Below, piece by piece: positions 33,481-45,363 of a DNA stretch of 64,000 bases (the first letter of the stretch is position 1; each line of letters opens with the position of its first letter). The notes under the pieces are model-generated. The model was not told where the DNA came from. It ran no database searches and was given only the letters and a program-made list of their open reading frames with translations. The stretch covers positions 16,573,837 to 16,637,836 of the forward strand of contig NC_087073.1 in assembly GCF_026151205.1 (NCBI RefSeq), written 5' to 3'. Source of the stretch: Bolinopsis microptera. Lineage: Eukaryota; Ctenophora; Tentaculata; Lobata; Bolinopsidae. A program made the translations under genes and the position numbers.

Positions 33481-35649
33481 TTTAACCCTCTGAATTGAAA
33501 AGACTGTCCTGGCAAGCTAGGAGAGTACGACCCCCATTAAGCACACAAGGAGAGCTAGAAACAACACACTCACGTCATCTTGGTCTGTGCAATCCTCATG
33601 GTTGCCAATGAGAACTGTAGAAACAGAAGCTTGACTGCCTCATTGAGTTTATTAGGTTTATTATATCCAGTCAAGGCATTTTGAGATACATAGAGGCTTG
33701 ATACTTACCAAAAGCAATATGATCAATAACACTAACGCATTACTGGCCAGAAGGACCTACTATAATAGTAGGCTGTTTAATTTATATTCCCTGTTATACA
33801 CTTTTATTGGAATCACACCTACATACAACTTGAATATTCCGGCAAAGCTTGATATATCTCATGGGACATGAATGAAGTAGAGGAGATCTCATGTAATTTA
33901 AGTGACAATTTAGACAATTTCTATTCCACCTGTGCTGTAATCAGCCAATCGCATCACATTTGGCTATCATCGCAGGTATCGTTTGTGCTAACTTGCACCC
34001 AGCAGTGAACAATCTATAGATCCCAAAATTTACCTTTTATGTCTGGTCAGTATTTTAATAGGCTTTAAAAGAACTTAGCTTCCTTCTACTTGTGTTCTCT
34101 CAGTTAGAATGAAATTATTGACATTTCAAATAATTCTGGTTGCAATGGACCATTTCGGCTGCCGGAGCTGTGTGCCGGTATTCTTGTTAAATATACAGAT
34201 TTCGTTTCATTAAAGAAATAACGGTGAGGAGTAGCAGATTATCCTTGAAAAATAACAGTATCTCAAGACCTTAACCTAAAAACAAGGAAGACATTGCATT
34301 GGCAGTTGTCAGAGAAGTGTGGGAGCTTAACATTTGTATATTACATCACGAAATCACTGGGTAAGAAACTAAGCAACAAATTTAAGATCGAAAATGTCAT
34401 TCAAACGATGTATATTTAAACATCCAATCAAATCAAGCGTTCCAAGCGGCAGAGCACGATGCACAGGTAACGGAAATGGTCCTTTGCTACCGATATTATT
34501 CCCTGAAATATCGACAGTCAAATGTATACATGTACATCTACTATAAAGTAAAGTAAAGTAAAGTAAAATTTAAGATGTAACATCATCACACATGTCTAAA
34601 AAATATCATCGCACTCCGTCATTGGGGTAGCACATAGACTTCCGATAGAGGAGCCTCAATAACAGTTGTTCTCATCATTGAAAATCTTATCCTTGTCCTC
34701 ACATGCCTTACCGCGTCACAATATCTTTTTCTTGCTAGCTGTACAATTTGAAAAAGACAAAAAATTCAAGATGTCAGACATTAGTGGAATTGCATAGTCT
34801 CGCGGTGGAATAACACTTACTGTGTAGAGCTTGCTTAGTACTACTGGGTTTGTTTATTAACTTAACCAAGTAGTTATAGAGGTTTGCTAATTCATCAACA
34901 GAAGTTTCAATATTGTTCAAACGATATATACAAATAATTTCAATAATCATATTGCTTGAACGTTAATCCTGTCCAACAAGTTGCCAGAGCCAAATACAAA
35001 TATCATGACAGTCAAAGGGCCGATAGTGAAGTTGTCCATTGTCAAGATACATATTCAATATTAAATTCCTGAGGTGAGCTTCGACAGGTCTGTATCAGTA
35101 CAGCCCCTACGGCCAACTCTCATTTTAGAGATACATACAGTACCATGTCACACGATCTTTAATCTATAATGTTTAACGGTTGATAATCGTAAAATATTTG
35201 CTTCAAGACCGTCGACAAGTCCAACACGGCGCGCGTCTTGGTTACCTAGCTTGCTAGTCTATTGCTCACTCATATCACGTAATGCGAGTTACCTGGGGAC
35301 CGCAGGCTATTATATTTATGTTATATAGAGATTCGGCGGAATGACAGGCTGAGCGCGGCCCAGTAAAATGCGAGAAGCTCGAAAACAGAAAAAACAACCT
35401 TAAACCATCCTACAGTCGGCACGCGCGGCTCATTGTCGATGGCGCACTACCTATTTTAATGTTAAAACTGAAGGATATCTGGTAATCCAAACTCGCAAAA
35501 AGCCTAAAATGTAAAAATTAAATTTTTCATAGTATAGCAGCCTGTGAATCAGTACTGCTTGACGTATCAAAAACCTGGACACTGACAAAGGCTCAAGAGA
35601 AAAGTTTGGACGGGATATACACAAAAATGTTGCATATTGTATCACCAAT
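33481..35649. other. Intergenic, no gene seen
   Basis: About 2.2 kb without recognisable coding. It includes a short (AAAGT)n run near 34,545-34,567 and, around 35,290, a copy of the motif CCTGGGGACC..CAGGCTATTA that recurs near 44,620 and 54,190. It is probably old repeat debris. Confidence 0.4.
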
Positions 35650-35765
35650 CACGTGATGACCCCCACGTGGCCGGTGACCCCCACTGTCGCTTCACTATAG
35701 TGGAGTTTTTACGCGATACAGGGGGAGCCGCGCACTCGTGCACGGCGGGTCATACAACGTATGGT
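35650..35765 (+). repeat. Dispersed GC-rich repeat block, copy 2
   Basis: Matches 15340-15445 over most of its length, including GATACAGGGGGAGCCGCGCA and GGCGGGTCATACAACGTATG. It runs directly into the LINE fragment that follows. Confidence 0.6.
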
Positions 35766-36140
35766 TGCATATGGTGCTGGGTATCTCATATGGTGCTGGG
35801 TATCTCATGGAAGGACAAGGTCAGCAATACAACTTTGTATGGTAGCCAACCAAAGCTGTCAAACAAGCTACGAAGCAGGAAATTAAAAATGGCGGGCCAC
35901 TGCATCCGACATGCTGATTTACTTGCCAGTGATTTAGTCTTATGGGAACCTACGCACGGTTATAGAGCACAGCAAGGCCTACCAAAACAAAGCTACTTGT
36001 CTATGTTACTGAAGCTAGTTGGGACAAAATCTAAAGAGGAACTGCAAACCCTGACACGGGACCAGGATATAATATGGAGGGGTTATCTGGCGTAGATCGG
36101 ACTTAGTTCCGACATAGTAGTAGTAGTAGTACTAGTAGTA
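35766..36140 (+). mobile_element. LINE C-terminal fragment with microsatellite tail
   Basis: Frame reads LGISWKDKVSNTTLY, RSRKLKMAGHCIRHADLLAS, LVLWEPTHGYRAQQGLP and ends in IIWRGYLA and a stop at 36095. This is the conserved end of a non-LTR reverse transcriptase. It ends in a (TAG)n run (about 36,111-36,140), typical of a LINE 3' terminus. It is severely 5'-truncated. Confidence 0.85.
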
Positions 36141-36302
36141 GTTAATGGTTCAATGGTCAGTGTATGGTGCATTGACATACGTTGCATGCTACTTTTCGCG
36201 CGCGAAGCGCGCGCCGCCGCGGGATACGAAACATGTATCAATGGTGGCACAAAATTGCAATGTAATCATAATGTATGTTGTAAGATTAAAGATATGTTTG
36301 TT

Positions 36303-36790
36303 CTCGAGCGTGCTAAATCACTCTACAGTCGATCTTCGAGATTGTTCTAAACGGGCCCCGACAGTTAAAACCAACTTCAATCGATGTATTTTCGGACGCT
36401 GATTCCGAATCACGAATCACCCCCAAGAATTCACGTAGCAGTACGCGTACTCGCGTACTGCAAGCGAGAGGGCTCTGGTTAGAGCAACCCCAAGACATAG
36501 GGTTAATTGCTCCCCTGATGAAATATTGGCGAAAAACTGTCTCGATCACGCGATATGACCGTATATGGTATATAATTATATATAAGGAAGCTAGTCTAAT
36601 TTCTCGTTAGAGTTAAGATTTCAGCATATGCTTTTGTTAGGGATTGTATTAGGGCTAGGATTGGGATCAGATTAGAGGGTTAGGGTTTCGAATAGTCGTT
36701 CAGCTAGGACCAGCTAGAGAACGAGTTGAAAAAGTCACGTGACAGTCGAGTGTAGAGTGATTAATCATCATCTATGTTTGTTGGGGGACG
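36303..36790 (+). repeat. Dispersed repeat, copy with CGAGCGTGCTAAATCACTC start
   Basis: Shares blocks with 53818-54270, about 44,140-45,110, 55,555-55,700 and about 17,140-17,350: CGAGCGTGCTAAATCACTCT, GGGCCCCGACAGTT, GCAAGCGAGAGGGCTCTGGT, GTCACGTGACAGTCGAGTGT. It has no open frame and no clear ends. The class is unknown. Confidence 0.6.
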
Positions 36791-37526
36791 TTGTAGCTTT
36801 ATAACCTACCAAGACGCGCGCCGAAATATTTGAAACAAACATTTTAAGAGTTTCACCCGTTAAGGGGGACGTTAACTATTGTCAATCATTAAATTTAATT
36901 TAACTAGCAGAAACCCGTATAACCCTAAAGTGATGTCAAGAAAAATAATTATTACCTATTTAATTCGCGTTTTTGACACCACTTGGGAGTCCAAATTTTG
37001 GGCTCTAAAATTCTTATTCCTTGGCCAATTTTTTATTTTTTCATGCTGATTTGAAGGCCATTAAAGCATTTGACCTAGTCAAAAAAGTTTCAGTTGTATA
37101 TCTTTTACGGATTTTGCGTAAAGTCACGTTAAATTTGATGCCGTGGTGTCAGTAAAATGGCACGGATTTATATATATATATATCGTCTCGCTTTATATAT
37201 AGTAAGATAGGCTGATCCGGCGCGCGCTACTTCGTTACACTTACATTAGCTTGCTAGCTGTTGTTACTTGCTAAATGCTAGTGTATTGCTCGCGCTCGCG
37301 TCTCTCACAGTGAGGGGGGGGGAGATAGCAGTTGACCAACAAACTAGGACCGGTGACCGGACTTTTGAGGGGGTCCCGGACCCCAACTGCCAAACGGTGC
37401 CCGCGGGGCAGCCACGCCCATATTTAGTCCAAATTAGGCTTAATTTAGCCAAATACCCTGAACATGCCCCAAAACCCAGATTTCAGGTGCTCTACTTGTA
37501 GCTAGTGATCTCCTGAACTCGTATAT
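36791..37526. other. Repeat-rich intergenic stretch
   Basis: Contains TA microsatellite (about 37,170-37,185), GC-rich pieces (GGCGCGCGCTACTTCG also at about 16,290) and a G-rich block. No gene was supported. Confidence 0.4.
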
Positions 37527-38510
37527 GATATGACAGCGAATATGACAGCGAGTTGCAACTTTTTAGAGGCCTGGTTAACAAAGAAACTCACACAAAAGTA
37601 TTCAAAGAATACTTCAGACGCATGGATGATAGGATTTTAAGCTGGGATACAATAGATGAGATGTTTTCTGATATGTTCTCCCAAGATACTCTGGCAGAGG
37701 ATTTCTCGAAACTCAAACAAAAGTAGGATTCTACAGAAACGACGGAGTTTGCCTATTCAAATATTTTATCCAGAGAACAGATCCACAGCAGGCGTTCGTA
37801 TGGAGTATTCTTATACTGGACTTCATTTGTTTTGTGGTGATATCAATCTGCTACATCATTATCAGCATACTATCTACCAGATCTTCAAATAATGTGTCAT
37901 CCAGAAGAAACGATAAACAGACTCGTCAAAGAAACAGGAGAATGAACCAAAGGATTTCTTTCATAATTGTTACAGACTTTCTCTGCTGGGTTCCGTTTAT
38001 CATTATTTGTATGTTTCATTATTTAGAGATCCTTGATGCTACACCATGGTATTCAATCTTCTCTATGGTGATTCTACCCATCAACTCTTGACTCTGTGAT
38101 TAACCCCTTCCTCTACAACGATATTTTCATGGGAAAAGTTAGGGTGGTAACCCCCCAGTTCCATGGCCGGATATTATGCCAAATTATTAGACGGAGGTCC
38201 ATTTCCCGTAGATCATCTCCGGAGATGATTCTCCGGCTCCGTCTACTGTATTAGACGGAGATGAAGCTCTCCGGGAATTTCTCGGAGATTAATTCATACA
38301 GAATCATACAGAATCAACAAAATTACCGTAGATGGTCTCCGGTCGTGGAACTGCAAACCGGAGAAATATCCGGAGAAATATCAGTAGACGATCTCCGTCT
38401 AAAATTTGGCATAATATCCGGCCATGGAACTGGGGGGTAATATCCCGAACTTATTCTATAATATTAGACTGTACTGCGAGCTTGCGGTCTCTAATAGCTC
38501 CTGCACCGCA
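37527..38510 (+). pseudogene. LDLa-7TM receptor, 3' fragment (TM5-TM7), broken
   Basis: Homologous to the receptor at 47094-48498 but starting only before TM5. It reads GLVNKETHTKVFKEYFRRMD, then TM5 (WSILILDFICFVVISICYII), TM6 (ISFIIVTDFLCWVPFIIICM) and TM7 (YSIFSMVILPINS). Damage: a one-base deletion after LAEDFS shifts the frame; a 7-bp duplication after PINS creates a stop; a MITE (38150-38437) splits the C-terminal tail. TM1-TM4 and the LDLa modules are absent. The style of TM6/TM7 fits class A receptors of the LGR/relaxin-receptor group. Confidence 0.85.
38150..38437. mobile_element. 288-bp TIR element, TA target duplication
   Basis: Ends ACCCCCCAGTTCCATGGCCG.. and ..CGGCCATGGAACTGGGGGG form an inverted repeat of about 35 bp. 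TA flanks both sides, and the empty site in the right copy (about 48,400) reads GGTGGTACTATCCC. The interior consists of CTCCGTCTA/TAGACGGAG palindromes. Non-autonomous, non-coding. Confidence 0.88.
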
Positions 38511-39753
38511 AGAGAACATTGGAATGCAAGAGATATCTCAAATTAACATCTGAACTTAAGGGGAAAAAATGTCATATGTTTTTCGTATGGCCGTGTTAAT
38601 GAATGATCAAATTTAGCTGTGTCGTGTCCAAATGTTAGAGCTGAACTTGTTGGATTGATAAAATTTTAACAAGAAATTAGTACTACGAAGAATATACATT
38701 TCTAAAATGCGTTATAAATAGAGATTAATTTGGCTGCAGAGCTGATGACTGTTGGAGACCATGTTTGTTGATTTAGTGTTGTTTGGTTAAATGTTTTACT
38801 TTTATTAGTCAATAAATTCATTTTTCTTATAATTTGTGATGTTTGATTACTTACAACTAAGTTAATTTTTTGTCTGTGGATTATTGCATCAATCGTAAAC
38901 AAATGGAAAAAGTGAGCGACCGACTATATTGTCGGTGTAATTTAATGATTAAATACACGGGTTACGGTAACATGTCTATTGTCAGATCTGTAGACCAAAT
39001 CTAGGAGGAATACCGGGAATCTGTAGACCTCGTTACCGCTGGTATGTTCTGTTAATTGTGTTATAGTCCGTGTAGGATTTAGATTTAGTCTACAGATTAG
39101 ATCTAGTTTTTAAGTGTTATTGTTTCTAATGATGATATCTTGTCATGAGTTGAGTTGCTACTACTCTATTATAATTTATTGGGACACATAATAGTTTACA
39201 CCGTCCCATAATAAACACAGTAGTTACAACTAAACAACACAAGTAGTTACAACTAAATATTTGTGTACTTGAATTCTGATCATTCTTTTGTCTTGATATA
39301 GTTGAGTTATTATTTTTGGGTTAAATATGGAACAAATCAAACATGTATTGGCGGAACAGAAAAATAAAATGAAATAACCGAAATCTGTTCCGAAATTGCA
39401 CAATAATCAAAGTTCAAAAAGTTGAATTCCAAACAATAACTTGCTTTTATAATTGAAAACCAGAAAATTTGCATTTTATTTTTGATGATTATAAAGATCG
39501 GCTTCAGCCAATAAAAAAGAACAGTCTGTTAAAGGAAGTAGTTCTCAGTATCATACACATTATCCTTTAAATACCAATCTTTAGGTCATCTGGTCAGGCC
39601 TGAGAATTATATTTGTTAATTGAATAATCAGTACGCAATGAATACTTATAGTTATTATTTCGCCATATATCTGAAAAAATTATAATTTATTTCTATAAAT
39701 GAAAGATTGGGGTAACAAACGCAAGCGAATAACTTAAACTCGTACTTAACCAC
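38511..39753. other. Duplicated non-coding stretch
   Basis: Between receptor and galectin gene, which converge here. It matches 48,660-48,755 and 49,165-50,224 with few differences. No coding was seen. High similarity without coding suggests a recent duplication rather than selection. Confidence 0.5.
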
Positions 39754-42700
39754 TTAAACTGCAACCGCCTCCAGTGCTTTGGGCAAGTTGAGGTTTGTCC
39801 ATTGGAAACCGTTACTGCCGCCAATGAGAGCCACTGAAATTGTACTTTTTATATCAATTTACCAATTCTGTTTGGTATTAATAACCAGCTTTTAAAAACT
39901 TTGTATAGTCCTACGAACATGAATTAAAATGAATCACCAGAATATTGAAAAAAATTAGTTTGCTCAGAAAATACAATTTTCGCAAACCAGCAGTAGCCAA
40001 AGAAATGTCATCTCGTTGAGGGAATCTAGCAGCGATCTCTTCATCATTGAAGGATATTTTGTATTCCGCATCTAGGACCTCAATCGTAACCTTAAACATC
40101 TCATCAGCTCCGAAATTATCCCTGCTGAACGCAGGCCTGAAAATATAGCGTTAAGTGTATTCAGTATATCATTCGATTGGAAATTTTGCTTACGACGAAA
40201 TTTTAGTACATAATATTCGTAATACACCGTCAATCATCATACCAAGAAACTCTAGAGTAGCTGGATTATGCTACAAAAATAAAATAGTATTTATTTAAAA
40301 AAATGCTGCCTATAATACTAATAGAAATACTATTTCAATATTTGAAATCTTGATTAAACAGTTAAGGCCAGAGGGGGGGGGGGGGGGGTAAAATTGGTTT
40401 TTCCAGTTTTCACATATTTGATCAGAGCTGCTGGAGACAAACAAGAAGAAAAAACCCGGACCGAAATCTGACCTTGCGTTTTTAAGATATCGCGCGCCAA
40501 ATATTGAGGTTTACATGTAATTACATGTACAACTTTAACTTAAACTGTAAAAAGTTAAAAGTCCCTTAGTTGAGAATACTGGCCACACCCAGAAGCTGAA
40601 ACTTGGCACAGTTGTTCCTTGGGCTGTCACCCACAATTCTATTGTACAAAATTTTATATTTGCCTCTGTTCTCGAAATATGAGGTTAACTTTACCCCAAA
40701 TTCGACACTTTTCGAAAAATTGTCGAATTTGGGGTAAAGTTAACCTCATATTTCGAGAACAGAGGCAAATATCAAAATTTTGTACAATAGAATTGTGGGT
40801 GACAGCCCAAGGAACAACTGTGCCAAGTTTCAGCTTCTGGGTGTGTCCAGTATTCTCAACTAAGGGACTTTTAACTTTTTACAGTTTAAGTTAAAGTTTT
40901 ACATGTAATTACATGTAAACCTCAATATTTGGCGCGCGATATCTTAAAAACGCAAGGTCAGATTTCGGTCCGGTTTTTTTCTTCTTGTTTGTCTGCAACA
41001 GCTCTGATCAAATATGTGAAAACCGGAAAAACCAATTTTACCCCCCCCCCTCTGGCCTTAAATGGTAAAGGCTTTCAATCTGCACCTAGTTATTAGAATT
41101 GCTGGCATCATTTACCTGATGTTTCTCTGCCAAGCCCCGTTGACGTTGTTGTTCAGAACGATTGTGTCAATGTAAGGTCTAAAGTCCACATGAAGTAGGT
41201 TGATTTCGTCACCAAGAATGTTCACGCTGAAAACGTATTGATATCGTGGGTGAGATTTTACAGCATTATAATACACAAACATAATTTTGTGTCATGCTCG
41301 CATGATATAAAAACATTTATTCATTGCCAAACGATTCATATTTAGACTTCAATTCTTTTGCAAATACTCATGAATCAGCACAAGGGAACGTACTTGAATT
41401 TGACCGTAGTAATATCTTTGAAGATCCCCCAAGCTTCGATGATATCACCTACTGCCAATGGTCTGGCCAGAATGTACCTCTGTCCTCCAATAGCTGTAAC
41501 ATTAAGTCGAGTTATATTTCTAAATCTGCACGACAAATTGTCGTGATGACAAGTCATAATGTTATCTTTTCTTTCGAAATGACCATCGATAAGGATCAAA
41601 ATTAAAACGATTAAAATGATAACGGTGTCAGAGACGCAGGTCTAATGAAGACAAGCACTTAATGTTACCTAGACAGGGATCAGTGTTGCAGTCTTGGGAT
41701 TCTGAATCATCTCCATCACAATCGGCCCCTCCATCTGCTGGAGCAGGGTTGGAACAACTTTTGCTTCTACTTTGAGATCCTCCTCCGCATGCAGCAGAGC
41801 ACTCAGACCAATCCGAAAAGTCAGACCATCCTCCGTCAACGGGGCAAGGGTCAGCATTACAGTCTTGAGATTCAGAATCGTCTCCATCACAATCAGCCCC
41901 TCCATTTGCTGGGGTAGGGTTGGAACAACATAGGGTTAATATGCTAATGAGTGACAATAATTTATATCTGTGTTATAAACATAAAATTGTAATGATCATT
42001 GTAATCATTGTCATCATTGTCATCATTGTATTTATTTTGATCACTGTAGTGATTTTGATATAACATTGACAACAGCTATGCATTATATAAAGATACAAAA
42101 TATATGAGTTGGGTATATTAAAGAATGTTAGGTATTTAGAGTGTGTGTTTAGAGAGGAAGGAATGAGAGTGTGATCTGTAATAAACATTGCTTACTAATA
42201 ACGATCTCCATGCGTACTTTTTGTAAAACACATTTCAGAGGTATAAGCCACTGAGTCGTCAAACTTAATTTACTAAACCGAACCTTGTGGCTATGAGTGA
42301 ATCACAATACCTGTTATTTAATGATATACTGTAATCTGGTAAAATGCTTAAAGTACTACAGGGTGGAAAAGATTTGATCAATACCTGATATCAGTGTCAT
42401 AATGCTGGGAGGGGATCTCTTGGGGATTACCAGGGTCGCTATCCCATCTTCGTACCTCAGCTCATGATAACGACCGTAAAAGGTGGTACCAAGGATTCTG
42501 CCACAGTCTCTGAGTCCCCAACTACCCTGTCTTCTACCATTGTTAAACTTTACAGCCCCGTCACCAAGCAACTCAAGGACCCCGTTATTAGTTATACCAT
42601 CATGAGCCCAGTTCCATTTACTTGTACTGTTTTTCTTTATTGGAAATGGGGATCCTACTAGGTAAGCTGTTAATAGTCGACTAAATGAAATATTCTCCAA

Positions 42701-45254
42701 CACAGAAAGCAGCTACAATAAAAAGAAAACAAATATTAGCTGTATATCTCGAGTACTTGTGGATGTGGGATTGGGTATTTTCGAAACTATCTAGTGCCGC
42801 CACAGCGCCGCCACAGCGCCGCCACAGTACCGCCACAGTACCGCCACAGTACCGCCACAGTACCGCCACAGTACCGCCACAGTACCGCCACAGTACCGCC
42901 ACAGTACCGCCACAGTACCGCCACAGTACCGCCACAGTACCGCCACAGTACCGCCACAGTACCGCCACAGTACCGCCACAGTACCGCCACAGTACCGCCA
43001 AAGTACCGCCACAGTACCGCCACAGTACCGCCACAGTACCGCCACAGTACCGCCACAGTACCGCCACAGTACCGCCACAGTACCGCCACAGTACCGCCAC
43101 AGTACCGCCACAGTACCGCCACAGTACCGCCACAGTACCGCCACAGTACCGCCACAGTACCGCCACAGTACCGCCACAGTACCGCCACAGTACCGCCACA
43201 GTACCGCCACAGTACCGCCACAGTACCGCCACAGTACCGCCACAGTACCGCCACAGTACCGCCACAGTACCGCCACAGTACCGCCACAGTACCGCCACAG
43301 TACCGCCACAGTACCGCCACAGTACCGCCACAGTACCGCCACAGTACCGCCACAGTACCGCCACAGTACCGCCACAGTACCGCCACAGTACCGCCACAGT
43401 ACCGCCACAGTACCGCCACAGTACCGCCACAGCGCCGCGACCGGCCACAGCGGCAAATCTAAAGGTGACATTATTGCGGCGAAGTACAAGTTACTCTGGT
43501 ATATTGGCACTATAGTAGTTTTTACATAATATGAATAATATCACCAATTTTTTCCCGATCCATGACTCAAAGTGCCGAAGGCACAAAAGAGTCAAGGACA
43601 AGGGTTAGCGAACGAGGTTTTTTTTTTGTATATGGTAGCTTTGCGACCGTACCTGCGAGCGTGCGACCGTACGTGCCTGCACACACTGTAATCGCCCACG
43701 TGACTGCCTGCGCAAAGTTATTTTGCGGAATAATCCGAATTAGCTAATTGTTGGCGCGCGGCGCTGAACTGACCAAGTACATTGTTAATTTCACCATGTA
43801 CATATCCCACTAGGCACTAATTGATAGCATACTATTATTATTTTGAGTTACTTATACTATTTTGCACACATCCGTGTCGGGTGTCAGGTTGCATAAACAA
43901 TAAGCATATGGTTTTTAAAAATATACACGATTTTCAAATTCAATATGGAATTATATTAACTTGGTGGCGCTCGGCCTGTCACTTCGCCATATCTGCATAC
44001 TTATAAACACAAAACAGTAAAAACTGGGGTCCCCAGGTTGTATAGAAAATGATAAAATACGCTATCACGGATCGGGAAATTGAGCGGCCATGTGCACAAA
44101 AAAAAGCGGCCGCATTTCTTGTTTTAATTATTTTTGAACGCTGATACCGAATCACTCCAGATCACATGACTTGACTACATAAGGAAGTTGGTCTAAGTTT
44201 TTATTTATTCTTTACTATTTGTTTAACTTTAAGACAATTTGACGGTCAAAGGTTCAAGCCTGTATATTTGATAGGTTAATTTGACTTTATGACAATGAGA
44301 AACAGGGTTGGTTACTGGAAATTTTTTTAACGGTCAAAGGTTTGAGTTTGTTTAATTGATAACGTTAACGACAATGACAAGCAGGGATCTCGCAGGGATA
44401 GATAAGCAGGGATCTCACGATCGGAGGGATTGTTAAGCTGTTTGAAGTTAACCAGATACAGGAGAAGAAACGGGAGCAGTGGGGGGGGGGGGGGGGGAAT
44501 AGTCGCTATCTAATGATAAATAAGGAGTTGTTAAGCTGTCTTTAGAAGCCGAGAAAAGCTCATCCAATAACAACGTTTATGACAATAAAAGCGAATTAGA
44601 CAGAGATGGGAAGGACTCGCTTACATGGGGACCCCAAGCTATTGTGTTCATAAACAGTAACTGACCCCAGGGCAAGCTCTAGGGTCAGTAGGTACGTTGG
44701 TTAACCAGGTCAAGCTTTATATAAACAAGGATCTAGGGTCAGTAGGTACGTTGGGTAACCAGGGCAAGCTTTATATAAACAAGGATCTAGGGTCAGTAGG
44801 TACGTTGGTTAACCAGGGCAAGCTTTATATAAACAAGGATCTAGGGTCAGTAGGTACGTTGGTTTGGTGCTGCTAGACTCAGACTCGGAGCTCTAATCAG
44901 TGACTCTTGTTTGATTATTGTGTCGAGTATTTGCTAGTATTAGTCAACGTCGTAGGGAGATTTTGGATAGATGCAATTGAAGGATAGTAGCCTGTTTACA
45001 TCAGAATAGAGGGCCATAGGGGTTTGAATAGTCCCCAGGGCCATCTAGAGAGTGTGTTTAAGTAAGTCACGTGATAGTCAAGTAAAATCTAAATCGTTAT
45101 ATTATTGAAGTTTATAAAATAGACCCACCTGCACTGCTGACACAGGCTTAAAAGTATCAAAAAGTGAAAATTAGAATCTAATTTATATCTTTAGCTTACC
45201 GCTTGAGCAGAGTCCGAGGAGTCCAAAACCAATGATGATATGGAGGCTTGTCAT
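39754..45254 (-). CDS. Secreted galectin-domain protein with an extra N-terminal domain (left copy)
   Basis: Predicted exons: 45200-45254, 42385-42657, 41394-41493, 41116-41226, 39988-40136, 39754-39833, all in phase; 255 aa. It starts with signal peptide MTSLHIIIGFGLLGLCSS. The 91-residue second exon encodes a domain I do not recognise (W-x-W-x2-DG, GSWGLRDCGRI, YHELRYEDG, PKRSPPSIM). The last four exons encode a galectin-like fold: RPLAVGDIIEAWGIF, LLHVDFRPYIDTIVLNNNVN, GAW, FKVTIEVLDAEYKISF and SNGFQWTNLNLP. Sugar-binding His, Arg and Trp positions are present, but the W-G-x-E-x-R strand reads WQRNIR, losing Glu. A TSP1 remnant (41669-41935) is skipped in this model because it has no acceptor. 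Canonical galectins lack signal peptides; this one should be secreted. The alternative is a decaying pseudogene. Confidence 0.7.
40365..41058. mobile_element. 694-bp near-perfect palindrome with TA target duplication
   Basis: The two arms, about 340 bp each, are inverted copies around a loop of about 15 nt near 40,708-40,722. Ends are AGGCCAGAGG/CCTCTGGCCT, next to G- and C-tracts. TA flanks both sides. The equivalent site in the right copy (about 50,856) is empty, CAGTTAAATGG, proving an insertion. It lies in a galectin-gene intron. Transcripts would fold into a long hairpin. Confidence 0.93.
41669..41935 (-). pseudogene. Truncated thrombospondin type-1 exon
   Basis: Encodes the end of one TSP1 module, CSNPTPANGGADCDGDD.., and one whole module (DGGWSDFSDWSECSAACGGG). 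It keeps the 3' donor (CTAG/GTAACA) but loses the exon start. The upstream side switches at about 41,930 to unrelated sequence, with GGTTAATATGC also present in the dispersed repeat at 53,930. Without an acceptor it is probably skipped. Confidence 0.7.
42797..43438. repeat. 11-bp minisatellite in a galectin-gene intron
   Basis: About 57 copies of CCGCCACAGTA with rare variants (AAAGTA once, AGCGCCGCC at both ends). An 11-bp period cycles through all frames and contains no stop, so long open frames exist in most frames of both strands. They are artefacts. Confidence 0.97.
43439..45199. other. First intron of the left galectin gene, repeat-rich
   Basis: Contains a poly-G run near 44,480, a copy of the dispersed family of 36303-36790, the 54-bp tandem repeat at 44679-44871, and the motif TGGGGACCCCA near 44,025 and 44,622. 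No additional exon was supported. Confidence 0.5.
44679..44871 (+). repeat. 54-bp tandem repeat, about 3.6 copies
   Basis: Unit begins CTAGGGTCAGTAGGTACGTT and contains AAGCTTTATATAAACAAGG. Copies are nearly identical and non-coding. Confidence 0.9.
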
Positions 45255-45363
45255 CTTAACTATTTAAATAGTAGGTTAAACGATCGTAAAATCACTGAAA
45301 ATGAATTTCATTCCCGCTAAGTATATTGCTTGAACGATAATTTCTCATCAAAGTAAGTCAGTC

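Larger units (their letters stand above)
37527..45363. repeat. Segmental duplication, left copy
   Basis: Corresponds to 47725-54528 in the same order and orientation: receptor 3' end, about 1.2 kb of non-coding DNA, galectin gene 3' exons, and finally the galectin gene's signal-peptide exon. Identity is high by eye outside insertions. The middle of the galectin gene differs (see its entry). Confidence 0.9.

Noticed and set aside
38702-38902. 66-codon minus-strand frame in the duplicated stretch
   Set aside because: The right-hand duplicate does not preserve the frame, so it is not under coding selection.
40619-40894. 91-codon frame
   Set aside because: Crosses the centre of the 694-bp palindrome; no coding features.
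42681-43515. Long frames of RHSTATVPPQY or TVAVLWRYCGG repeats on both strands
   Set aside because: Consequence of the stop-free 11-bp minisatellite inside an intron.
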